NCBI GenBank assembly: GCA_002363695.1
Contig: DEWO01000160.1
Location: forward strand, 19,416 to 26,964
Reading direction: 5' to 3'
Source: Prevotella sp. UBA3208
Lineage (GTDB): Bacteria; Bacteroidota; Bacteroidia; Bacteroidales; Bacteroidaceae
Length of the DNA stretch: 7,549 nucleotides
Made by a program: the position numbers and the translations under genes
The notes under the pieces: model-generated
Databases searched by the model: none
Told to the model about the DNA's origin: nothing
What the model saw: the letters and a program-made list of their open reading frames with translations, nothing else
Shown: piece by piece, positions 1 to 5,941 of the stretch
Layout: each line of letters begins with the position of its first letter
Position numbering within the stretch: position 1 is the stretch's first letter

Positions 1-609
1 GGCGGTACGCCGACCGTCTTTACAGGACTGAAGCCAGACACCACCTACACGGCAGGGAAGAAAATGATAGGCATCATCAACCGTGAGCCATACGTCACTC
101 CGAAGATTATGCGCACCTTCTACATCAATGCCATCAACCAGGCGCAGGACAGCATCCATATCATCAACCCCTACTTTACGCTGATTCCGACATTGACACG
201 CGCCTTGACACACGCCATCCGCAGAGGCGTCAAAGTTGAGATTATGCTGTCTGCCAAGAGTGATATTCCCCTGACACCAGACTGTGCACTCTATCAGGCT
301 CATAAGCTGATGAAGCGCGGAGCAACGATATGGCTGTATAAACCTGGTTTCCACCATTCCAAGATTATGATGGTGGACGGACGCTATTGTACCGTAGGCA
401 GTACGAATCTGGATGCCCGCAGCCTGAAATGTGACTTCGAGGAAAATGCCGTCATCATTGATCCGGCAACCACCAAAGAGTTAGATGACATGTTCTGGCG
501 CGACAAACAGAAGTCGTTCCGCCTGACAGAAGAGTCATGGGACGAGTTCCGAACGGGCTGGCAGAAGTTTGTCGGCTGGTTCGCCCACCTGTTACAGCCG
601 TTCCTTTAG
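1..609 (+). CDS. cls: Cardiolipin synthase / phospholipase D family protein, C-terminal part (5' truncated)
   Basis: The reading frame is open from base 1 to the TAG at 607-609, so this is the last 202 residues of a gene that starts before the window; the ATG at 64 is internal. A complete second phospholipase D signature is visible: H-S-K-x4-D with His at 355-357, Lys at 361-363 and Asp at 376-378, followed by G-S-T-N-L-D-A-R-S (400-426). Family members of roughly 480 residues carry two such HKD motifs and N-terminal membrane helices; the first motif and helices would lie upstream of the window. The protein ends in a short hydrophobic LLQPFL tail, typical of bacterial cardiolipin synthases. 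These membrane enzymes make cardiolipin by phosphatidyl transfer. The PLD fold is certain; cardiolipin synthase rather than another PLD-type enzyme is inferred. The gene converges on the TPR gene, with the two stop codons overlapping at 606-609. Confidence 0.88.
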   Translation, partial: GGTPTVFTGLKPDTTYTAGKKMIGIINREPYVTPKIMRTFYINAINQAQDSIHIINPYFTLIPTLTRALTHAIRRGVKVEIMLSAKSDIPLTPDCALYQAHKLMKRGATIWLYKPGFHHSKIMMVDGRYCTVGSTNLDARSLKCDFEENAVIIDPATTKELDDMFWRDKQKSFRLTEESWDEFRTGWQKFVGWFAHLLQPFL

Positions 610-2759
610 GACAACGACAGTACCAGCGTCTCCATCATGTTCATCTCCATCTCGCTGATGCCTTTCTTCTTGAGCCACATCTCGTCTAAGGTATCAAAGG
701 GGAAATCGAAACTATGACCTGTCAGTTCGAGATTTTTCTTGATGCATCGGGCAGCCTCCTCTATTCGGCCCATGAGCCACAGACAATAGCCATAATTCAT
801 AAAATCCTCCCCCACGGGCTGTTCAGCGGCAATCAGTTGCTGATACATTTTCTCGGCCTGTTCCAACCTCCCGTCACAGGTCAGCGTCCATGCCAGCACC
901 CGATTCACATTGTCATCGTCCGCATGTTCATAGTTCAACTGATAGAGCAGCTTCAGCGCGTCCTCATACTCCTCTTGTTTAACCAGACAGACAGCCATGT
1001 TGAGCATATAGCTGACTTTCCCAGGCTGGTAGAGCAATAGGCGTTCATAGTCATCAGCAGCCACCTCATAGTTTTCCTTTTTGAATGCTTCGCGGGCATG
1101 GCCAGCCAATGCTTTCTCATTATCAGGCTCCAGCCTTAGGACACTGTCATAGTCTTTCACCCACAGGAAGAACTGTGCGTCCCGCATCTCAGGTGGAAAG
1201 GTATCCAGCAGACATTCTGCTTCTATATCATAGCCATAGCGCATCAAGACGCCTACAATCTCCCGCTTATAAGGTTCCAGAGGAGTATGCATAAACTGGC
1301 GCTTACTAAAGAAGTCTACTTCGGAATTGTGGTTCATCTCCTTCTCAAAAGGATTCTTCAACGAGGAACGATTGGGGAATAGCCGGAAGAACCGGTACAA
1401 GTCCATCAAGTATATACGACGAATATAAGCAGCAGACAATTGCTCCTCCGGCTGTTCAAACTCACCCATGGCAGCCTCCCCACGATTCATCAGGTCCCTC
1501 ATGCTGGCAGGCAGATGGTCTACGACTTCCTGGAAGGCGATGAGAAACGAATATTTATCACTGTTACAGAACGGGCCACGCTGCATGATGCTCTCCAAGA
1601 ATCGGTTTCCCTTCAGTCTCTTCACAAACTGGGCGATATCCGGATGCTGCAAGTAGAAAGGCACCAGCCAGTTGCTCGTATCATAGAAGAACGGATAGCG
1701 CTTCATCTGCGAGAAGCCGCCAAAATAGATGTCTGCCCCCTGCTTCTGCATGTCAACCATGCGTTGGAAACTGGCCTCCAGTTTTTCCATGCGCTGTTCG
1801 GACGCTTCGGGATGCAGCACATCTTCCAGCGAGTCTTCCTCCACCTCTTCTATGCCATTGCGAGTCACCCGGAACTGGTTATTCTTCAGCAGGTCAGGCA
1901 TGATTTCCTTCTGAATGGTCTGAGTGTCGCTCTCGGCATTCTGGGCATATATCAACTGTATCTGCAGCTCGGTCAGTTCTTTACAAACCGCCTCGGATTG
2001 TAACATTTTAACTACTATCTGGCGCTGTTCCGGATAGACGCGCTGCCAGTCGTCGTTCAGCACAAGCACCCAGCCTACCAAAGCCCGCTGGCGTACATAC
2101 TCGTCCTGCGAATGACGATAGACTTCCGTCAGCACGCGGAACTTCACCATGTCAAACTGGTTCATGGCCGAGAGCATGACCGCCGAGAGAATCAGCTGTT
2201 GGTCCACATTGTCCACCGTCGGCGACAGCAGCAATTCCGTAAACTCACGCCCTACGCCCTCCGTCCACATCCGCGACGTCAGCACATAGTTGAACAACAG
2301 GTTCATCTCCTGCTGATGCTGGCGGTACAGCTGTTCAGCCTTCTCCGCCCGCGTATGTTCCGGTTCCAGTTCCAGCATGGCCACCTCGCTCACAAAGTTC
2401 TCCATCTCGCTGCGGATGGCACTTACCGACCATGTGCGGTTCTGCTGGCGAGCTGAGCGACAGATACCTGTCAGGTACGAAGAGGCATTCTGACGGTGAT
2501 AGATGGCCAGATTAGCATACAAGACATAGACTCGCTGCAGCAGTTTCATATACAGTTCGGGCCTTTTGGGGTCTTCTGTCCCTTTACGCCAGTATTCCGA
2601 CATCAGCATATAGTCCTCCTTGATGGCTGTGAGCCGTTCCCGGGTCTGCTGTTGGGGCCATGCAGCCAGATAGGTTTCCATCTCTGCGATAGCCCTGCCG
2701 ACATTGCCCGTCATCAGTTCCAGACACAGCCGTTCCGTTGCCTTAGCAGTCGTTTCCAT
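606..2759 (-). CDS. Large cytoplasmic tetratricopeptide (TPR) repeat protein of unknown function
   Basis: This 717-residue protein starts at ATG 2759 and ends at TAA 606-608. It has no signal peptide or membrane segment, so it is probably cytoplasmic. The C-terminal part, about residues 545-680, shows TPR-like helical pairs: ALAGHAREAFKKENYEVAADD, then YMLNMAVCLVKQEEYEDALK, then NRVLAWTLTCDGRLEQAEKM, then FMNYGYCLWLMGRIEEAARC. These have the usual small/aromatic spacing of the 34-residue repeat. The N-terminal 540 residues are helix-rich, with many Gln, Glu, Leu and Tyr, and show no enzyme motif I recognise. TPR arrays bind proteins, so a scaffold or adaptor role is plausible but unproven. 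The gene lies 6 nt downstream of the lipoprotein stop and is probably co-transcribed with it from the promoter near 3699-3729. At its 3' end it meets the cardiolipin synthase gene tail to tail with a 4-bp overlap and no visible terminator. Confidence 0.88.
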   Translation of the reverse strand: METTAKATERLCLELMTGNVGRAIAEMETYLAAWPQQQTRERLTAIKEDYMLMSEYWRKGTEDPKRPELYMKLLQRVYVLYANLAIYHRQNASSYLTGICRSARQQNRTWSVSAIRSEMENFVSEVAMLELEPEHTRAEKAEQLYRQHQQEMNLLFNYVLTSRMWTEGVGREFTELLLSPTVDNVDQQLILSAVMLSAMNQFDMVKFRVLTEVYRHSQDEYVRQRALVGWVLVLNDDWQRVYPEQRQIVVKMLQSEAVCKELTELQIQLIYAQNAESDTQTIQKEIMPDLLKNNQFRVTRNGIEEVEEDSLEDVLHPEASEQRMEKLEASFQRMVDMQKQGADIYFGGFSQMKRYPFFYDTSNWLVPFYLQHPDIAQFVKRLKGNRFLESIMQRGPFCNSDKYSFLIAFQEVVDHLPASMRDLMNRGEAAMGEFEQPEEQLSAAYIRRIYLMDLYRFFRLFPNRSSLKNPFEKEMNHNSEVDFFSKRQFMHTPLEPYKREIVGVLMRYGYDIEAECLLDTFPPEMRDAQFFLWVKDYDSVLRLEPDNEKALAGHAREAFKKENYEVAADDYERLLLYQPGKVSYMLNMAVCLVKQEEYEDALKLLYQLNYEHADDDNVNRVLAWTLTCDGRLEQAEKMYQQLIAAEQPVGEDFMNYGYCLWLMGRIEEAARCIKKNLELTGHSFDFPFDTLDEMWLKKKGISEMEMNMMETLVLSLS

Positions 2760-2765
2760 ACGCTT

Positions 2766-3689
2766 CTATTTTATACCGAGCCATTTTTCTGCCAGTTTGA
2801 CATCCTTCTCGCGCGGTCCTCGTGCATGGTCAAAGCGCAGCCGGTCAGGCAGCGAATCAACCATATTCTTTTTCACACGACAGCGTTTCACTATCAAGTC
2901 CCGATACTTGCGTACCCCATACTTATTGATAGAGTCACACGCCTGGTTGTAGGCATTGACAAACAACTCCAGTTGCTTGGCACGCTCCTGACGCTGCATT
3001 TCCTTCTCGCGGAAAGCCAGCACTCCCAGCAGAATGTCCTCCTTTCGGGTGTCATACACGACATTATTCTTCAGCATTCTGGCTGCCGTGGCGTGGGGTT
3101 CAGCCAGCCACATGGCATCCATCTCGTTGTTCTGCAACATCAGCAGCCGCACACTGACATCATTTATCTGCACCTTGAACACGCGGTCTTTGTCCAGCTT
3201 CACCGAATCGACCACACGGTCTGTCAGCAAATCAGTGGCCGAGAAACGGGTCATGGCCACCATCTTGTCGTCCAACTGTTTCAGCTGACGCACTCGGGCG
3301 TTACGGTTTGCTATCAGTTGCCAGCTGCTATTCGTTGCAGCCGCATAACGAAGCTTCAGCCCGCGTTTCTCCATACGCTTGGCACGCACCAAGTCCGTAA
3401 TCGAACCTTCCACTCTGCCACGCTCCAATGCGGTGTCGCAATCCATCTGGGCCATATAGAACTTCAGCCTCACGCCACCCCGCAGGGTATCGAACAACTG
3501 ATAATGCTCTGCCACATAGAGCGGCAGGCAGTCCAAGGTAGGCATGACGGCCACCTTCAGTGCGGCCGAGTCCTTGCGCATGGCCTCGCGCCGCTGCTGG
3601 CGGGTCTGCCGTTTCGTTTCTTCATACGACTGTCCGCAGCCAACCATCAGCAGACATGCTAATATGATAATAGGTACTGTTTTCTTCAT
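2766..3689 (-). CDS. Lipoprotein resembling an ABC transporter substrate-binding protein (SsuA/THI5-like fold)
   Basis: The chosen start is ATG 3689 (307 residues), because MKKTVPIIILACLLMVGC is a classic lipoprotein signal: two Lys, a hydrophobic core and a lipobox ending at Cys18. The frame stays open further upstream to 3749, but that would add a hydrophilic stretch before the signal and run through the promoter. After Cys18 comes a short, highly charged linker (about residues 23-39). Then LKVAVMPTLDCLPLYVAEHY begins a periplasmic-binding-protein-like domain, similar in style to the SsuA/THI5/NMT1 families (inferred from sequence style). Residues after the Cys are GQSYEE, not the acidic run associated with surface export in Bacteroidota, so a periplasmic, membrane-anchored location is more likely. 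No permease or ATPase gene is adjacent, so any transport partner and the ligand are unknown. The TPR gene follows after 6 nt. Confidence 0.82.
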   Translation of the reverse strand: MKKTVPIIILACLLMVGCGQSYEETKRQTRQQRREAMRKDSAALKVAVMPTLDCLPLYVAEHYQLFDTLRGGVRLKFYMAQMDCDTALERGRVEGSITDLVRAKRMEKRGLKLRYAAATNSSWQLIANRNARVRQLKQLDDKMVAMTRFSATDLLTDRVVDSVKLDKDRVFKVQINDVSVRLLMLQNNEMDAMWLAEPHATAARMLKNNVVYDTRKEDILLGVLAFREKEMQRQERAKQLELFVNAYNQACDSINKYGVRKYRDLIVKRCRVKKNMVDSLPDRLRFDHARGPREKDVKLAEKWLGIK

Positions 3690-3698
3690 AACCGAGTG

Positions 3699-3729
3699 CA
3701 AAAGTACGAAATTATTTGCAGTTCTGCAA
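3699..3729 (-). promoter_or_regulatory. Bacteroidota-type promoter for the lipoprotein/TPR operon
   Basis: Read on the minus strand, TACTTTTG (3706 to 3699) matches the -7 consensus TAnnTTTG exactly. CTTG/TTG at about 3730-3727 sits 20 nt upstream as the -33 element. Only 9 nt separate the -7 box from the lipoprotein ATG at 3689, so the expected transcript has a leader of only about 3-5 nt. It overlaps the divergent radA promoter. Confidence 0.68.
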
Positions 3730-3746
3730 GATTTTCCGTACTTTTG
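3715..3746 (+). promoter_or_regulatory. Bacteroidota-type promoter for radA
   Basis: TTTG at 3715-3718 (-33) and TACTTTTG at 3739-3746 (-7, an exact match to TAnnTTTG) are 20 nt apart, within the usual spacing. Only 8 nt lie between the -7 box and the radA ATG at 3755, so the predicted leader is about 2-4 nt and there is no room for a Shine-Dalgarno site. If translation instead began at the in-frame ATG 3773, the leader would be about 20 nt. Confidence 0.72.
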
Positions 3747-3754
3747 CAATCATT

Positions 3755-5167
3755 ATGGCAAAAGACAAGACAATGTACGTCTGCTCGAACTGCGGACAGG
3801 AATCAGCGAAATGGATAGGCAAGTGTCCGGCCTGCGGACAATGGAACACCTTCAAGGAAATCAAGGTGGCCGACACGCGCAAACAGGTTGCAGCCACATC
3901 GGCTGCTGCATCGGCAGGCCACCAGCTGCGACAAAATGCGCGCCACACGCTGCTTGCAGAGAACAAGGTGCTGCGGCTGAAAGAGATTTCCGCCCACGAC
4001 GACCCGCGCATCGACATGCACGACGACGAGTTGAACCGGGTACTTGGCGGCGGACTGGTGCCCGGCAGCATTGTGCTGCTGGGCGGCGAGCCAGGCATTG
4101 GCAAGTCTACGCTCTCGCTGCAGACCATGCTCCAGCTGACAGACAGGCGCATACTCTACGTCAGCGGTGAGGAGAGCGCCCACCAGCTGAAGATGCGTGC
4201 CGAGCGTATTCCGCACAAGGAGAATGAAAACTTCCTGATTCTCTGCGAGAACTCCTTGGAAAACATCTTCGACCACATCAAGGAAGTACAGCCCGAACTG
4301 GTCATCATCGACTCGATACAGACCATTTCGACTGAAGATGTAGAAAGCAGCGCGGGCAGCATAGCCCAGGTACGCGAATGTGCCTCTGCCCTATTACGTT
4401 TTGCCAAGACCTCGGGCGTTCCCGTCATTCTGATTGGCCATATTACCAAAGAGGGCTCGCTGGCCGGTCCCAAAATCCTGGAACACATTGTCGATGCCGT
4501 CATCCAGTTCGAGGGCGACCAGCACTATATGTACCGCATCCTGCGAAGCATCAAGAACCGATTCGGAAGCACGTCGGAATTAGGCATCTACGAAATGCAG
4601 CAGACCGGACTCCGCCAAGTCTCCAACCCGTCAGAACTCTTGCTGACGGAAGACCATGACGGGCTCTCGGGCGTGGCCATCTCGTCGGCCATCGAGGGTG
4701 TCCGCCCCTTTCTGGTCGAGACGCAGGCACTGGTCTCGTCAGCGGCATACGGCACTCCCCAGCGCTCAGCCACCGGCTTCGACCAGCGCCGCCTGAATAT
4801 GCTCCTGGCCGTGCTGGAAAAGCGCGTGGGCTTCAAGCTGATGCAGAAAGACGTATTCCTGAATATTGCCGGCGGTCTGCGAGTGACCGACATGGCCATG
4901 GACCTCTCCGTCATTGCCGCCGTGCTGAGCAGCAATGTCGATACGCCCATCGAAGAAGGCTGGTGCATGGCCGGCGAGGTCGGCCTGTCGGGCGAGGTAC
5001 GCCCCGTGGCCCGCATCGAGCAACGCATCTCTGAGGCCGAGAAACTTGGATTCTCACACATCATCATCCCCAAGTACAACCTCTCGGGCCTGAACCGGAA
5101 GAAGTTCAAGATTGAGCTCGTCCCCGTCCGCAAGGTCGAAGAAGCCCTCCGCGCACTGTTCGGATAA
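3755..5167 (+). CDS. radA: DNA repair protein RadA (RecA-like branch-migration helicase)
   Basis: This 470-residue protein has the full length and domain order of RadA (also called Sms). The N-terminal C4 zinc finger has Cys10, Cys13, Cys24 and Cys27 (CSNCG and CPACG). The RecA-like ATPase core has Walker A GGEPGIGKST at residues 110-119, Walker B ELVIID at about 181-186, and the RadA-specific KNRFG motif at 267-271. The C-terminal part is the Lon-protease-like domain (about residues 290-470), including GGLRVTDMAMDLSVIAAVLS and GEVGLSGEVRPVARI. RadA acts in the cytoplasm on recombination intermediates, promoting branch migration in homologous recombination. The start at 3755 (MAKDKTMYVC) fits family N termini; an open frame from 3716 would begin inside the promoter, and ATG 3773 is a possible alternative. 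The stop lies 11 nt from the stop of the convergent toxin gene. Confidence 0.97.
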   Translation: MAKDKTMYVCSNCGQESAKWIGKCPACGQWNTFKEIKVADTRKQVAATSAAASAGHQLRQNARHTLLAENKVLRLKEISAHDDPRIDMHDDELNRVLGGGLVPGSIVLLGGEPGIGKSTLSLQTMLQLTDRRILYVSGEESAHQLKMRAERIPHKENENFLILCENSLENIFDHIKEVQPELVIIDSIQTISTEDVESSAGSIAQVRECASALLRFAKTSGVPVILIGHITKEGSLAGPKILEHIVDAVIQFEGDQHYMYRILRSIKNRFGSTSELGIYEMQQTGLRQVSNPSELLLTEDHDGLSGVAISSAIEGVRPFLVETQALVSSAAYGTPQRSATGFDQRRLNMLLAVLEKRVGFKLMQKDVFLNIAGGLRVTDMAMDLSVIAAVLSSNVDTPIEEGWCMAGEVGLSGEVRPVARIEQRISEAEKLGFSHIIIPKYNLSGLNRKKFKIELVPVRKVEEALRALFG

Positions 5168-5178
5168 GACACGGCACG

Positions 5179-5490
5179 CTATTCCACCGTTGCAGCCTGT
5201 CCCTCGTCATTCATTCGTGTGTCCCAGAAAGCAGCGATATAGATGGTGTCGTCCTCAACGAAATACACTATCTTGTTCAGACCATTCACGATGATGCTGC
5301 GATAAGTCCTGGAACGGTCTTCAAAGAGCGGGTCGATTTTTCCAATGTACGGGGCAGAGCGAAGTTTATTGGTAATCTCACGCACTTCTTGCAGAAAACG
5401 TATTTTGCGTCTGGCTCCGAACTGCCGACGGATATAGTCGGCAACCTGGCTTCTGTTCTTCTTGGCCTGAGGGTCCCAAATCACTTTCAT
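5179..5490 (-). CDS. RelE/ParE-family toxin of a type II toxin-antitoxin pair
   Basis: This small basic protein of 103 residues starts at ATG 5490 (MKVIWDPQAKKN) and ends at 5179. The layout fits the RelE/ParE fold: a first strand with W-D-P-Q-A, two helices (about residues 10-45, with DYIRRQFGARRKIRFLQEV), then a beta sheet with APYIGKIDPLFED, R-x-Y-R-S-I-I-V (about 61-68), K-I-V-Y-F-V-E-D-D-x-I-Y-I (about 73-85) and the closing F-W-D-T-R-M-N (88-94). FWDTRxN endings are common in Bacteroidota members. The sequence looks more like ParE than RelE, so the target could be gyrase or mRNA; this cannot be settled here. The frame is open further upstream to 5556, but that would run deep into the antitoxin gene. 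The ATG overlaps the antitoxin TGA (ATGA, 5487-5490), which implies translational coupling. Confidence 0.87.
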   Translation of the reverse strand: MKVIWDPQAKKNRSQVADYIRRQFGARRKIRFLQEVREITNKLRSAPYIGKIDPLFEDRSRTYRSIIVNGLNKIVYFVEDDTIYIAAFWDTRMNDEGQAATVE

Positions 5491-5816
5491 ACTGTTTCTG
5501 CCATTGTCATTTCTTCCTGCTTCTGGCGGGCAAGTTCCTCGTCCAGGTCGTCCCATGCCTCTTCGTCGGGTATGCCCTTGCCTGCCGCGAAGTTAGCTTC
5601 TGCCTCGTCAAGCAGGGCGTTCATCTCCTTCAGCGTGTAGCGGGGAAGGGAATCATCCTCAGCCTTCATTTTGCCATTGGCAGCAGCAGGTTTTATGCTC
5701 TCGGCCAGTATTGCTATCAGTTCCAGTTTCTGGCTGTCGTTCATGTCCTTTACCACGTTCCAGTAGTAGCTCATGGGATGTGTGGTCTGCTGTCTTCTTG
5801 CGGTCGTTGTTGCCAT
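5487..5816 (-). CDS. Antitoxin of the RelE/ParE pair (PF09720-like addiction module component)
   Basis: This acidic protein of 109 residues is encoded immediately upstream of, and overlapping, the toxin gene by 4 bp, the standard antitoxin-first order. Residues 26-41 (NDSQKLELIAILAESI) and 65-91 (a LLDEAEANFAAGKG segment followed by acidic residues around W88) resemble the two blocks of small addiction-module antitoxins. Those have an L-P-x-x-x-R-L-x-L-A-x-x-L-x-x-S-L helix, then an E-x-x-x-x-x-x-x-G-x-x-x-x-x-x-W-E tail that wraps the toxin. The assignment to that family is inference. ATG 5816 was chosen because it lies just downstream of the -7 box at 5846-5853 and follows AGGA. ATG 5774 (MSYYWNVV) is a reasonable alternative and would remove a basic 14-residue leader (ATTTARRQQ...). 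No clear helix-turn-helix or ribbon-helix-helix is obvious, so autoregulation is uncertain. Confidence 0.78.
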   Translation of the reverse strand: MATTTARRQQTTHPMSYYWNVVKDMNDSQKLELIAILAESIKPAAANGKMKAEDDSLPRYTLKEMNALLDEAEANFAAGKGIPDEEAWDDLDEELARQKQEEMTMAETV

Positions 5817-5941
5817 AATCCTAACGTTTAATCTGTTTCTGACTGCAAAGATAGTGTTTTTTCCCGACATTCTCGCAGTTTCTGGGGATTTTTTAGTGCG
5901 GCAGGGTGGAACGTTGAGAAAGTTTCACTTTTAACATAATA
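5817..5941. other. Intergenic region between ilvD and the toxin-antitoxin pair
   Basis: This 125-bp spacer holds the -7 box at 5846-5853 and an A/T-rich 5-bp hairpin (AAAGT at 5919-5923, ACTTT at 5927-5931, loop TTC) shortly after the ilvD stop. The hairpin lacks a G/C stem and is not followed by a T run on the minus strand, so it is not a convincing intrinsic terminator. No small open frame or RNA gene is apparent. Confidence 0.5.
5846..5853 (-). promoter_or_regulatory. Predicted -7 box for the toxin-antitoxin operon
   Basis: On the minus strand TATCTTTG matches TAnnTTTG exactly. The expected start of transcription is near 5839-5841, giving a leader of about 23 nt to the antitoxin ATG at 5816. 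The -33 position (about 5874-5877) reads TGCG, a poor match to TTTG, so the promoter may be weak or regulated. It supports independent transcription from ilvD. Confidence 0.5.

Larger units (their letters stand above)
3697..3748. repeat. Nested inverted repeat spanning the divergent promoters
   Basis: TGCAAAAGTACG at 3697-3708 and CGTACTTTTGCA at 3737-3748 are a perfect 12-bp inverted repeat with a 28-nt spacer. Inside it, TTGCA (3716-3720) and TGCAA (3725-3729) form a second inverted repeat around GTTC. Both pairs share exactly the same axis, between 3722 and 3723. The outer arms contain the two -7 boxes and the inner arms contain the two -33 elements, so the symmetry comes at least partly from two back-to-back promoters. 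It could also be an operator for a dimeric regulator; nothing here identifies one. Confidence 0.9.

Noticed and set aside
2496..3662. A 388-codon open frame on the plus strand, antisense to the lipoprotein and the start of the TPR gene
   Set aside because: It lies opposite two well-supported genes, crosses their junction, and its translation (rich in His, Gln, Leu and Cys with no motif) looks like an antisense shadow. No promoter or start context supports it.
3690..3749. N-terminal extension of the lipoprotein to ATG 3749
   Set aside because: It would place 20 hydrophilic residues before a standard lipoprotein signal peptide and would require transcription to start upstream of the visible promoter.
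3716..3754. N-terminal extension of RadA to ATG 3716
   Set aside because: The extra 13 residues are encoded by the -33/-7 promoter region, and RadA family proteins usually begin a few residues before the zinc finger.
4588..5172. A 194-codon minus-strand open frame opposite radA
   Set aside because: The Ser/Arg/Thr/Pro-rich composition is typical of the antisense of a conserved gene, and radA is unambiguous across the same bases.
5822..5917. Two copies of AACGTT (about 5823-5828 and 5910-5915) and repeated GTTTCTG words near the toxin-antitoxin promoter as operator sites
   Set aside because: They are short words with no consistent spacing or extended symmetry, within what chance allows in 125 bp.
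5919..5931. AAAGT-TTC-ACTTT hairpin as an ilvD terminator
   Set aside because: The stem is only 5 bp and A/T-rich, with no following T run on the minus strand; it is likely chance.
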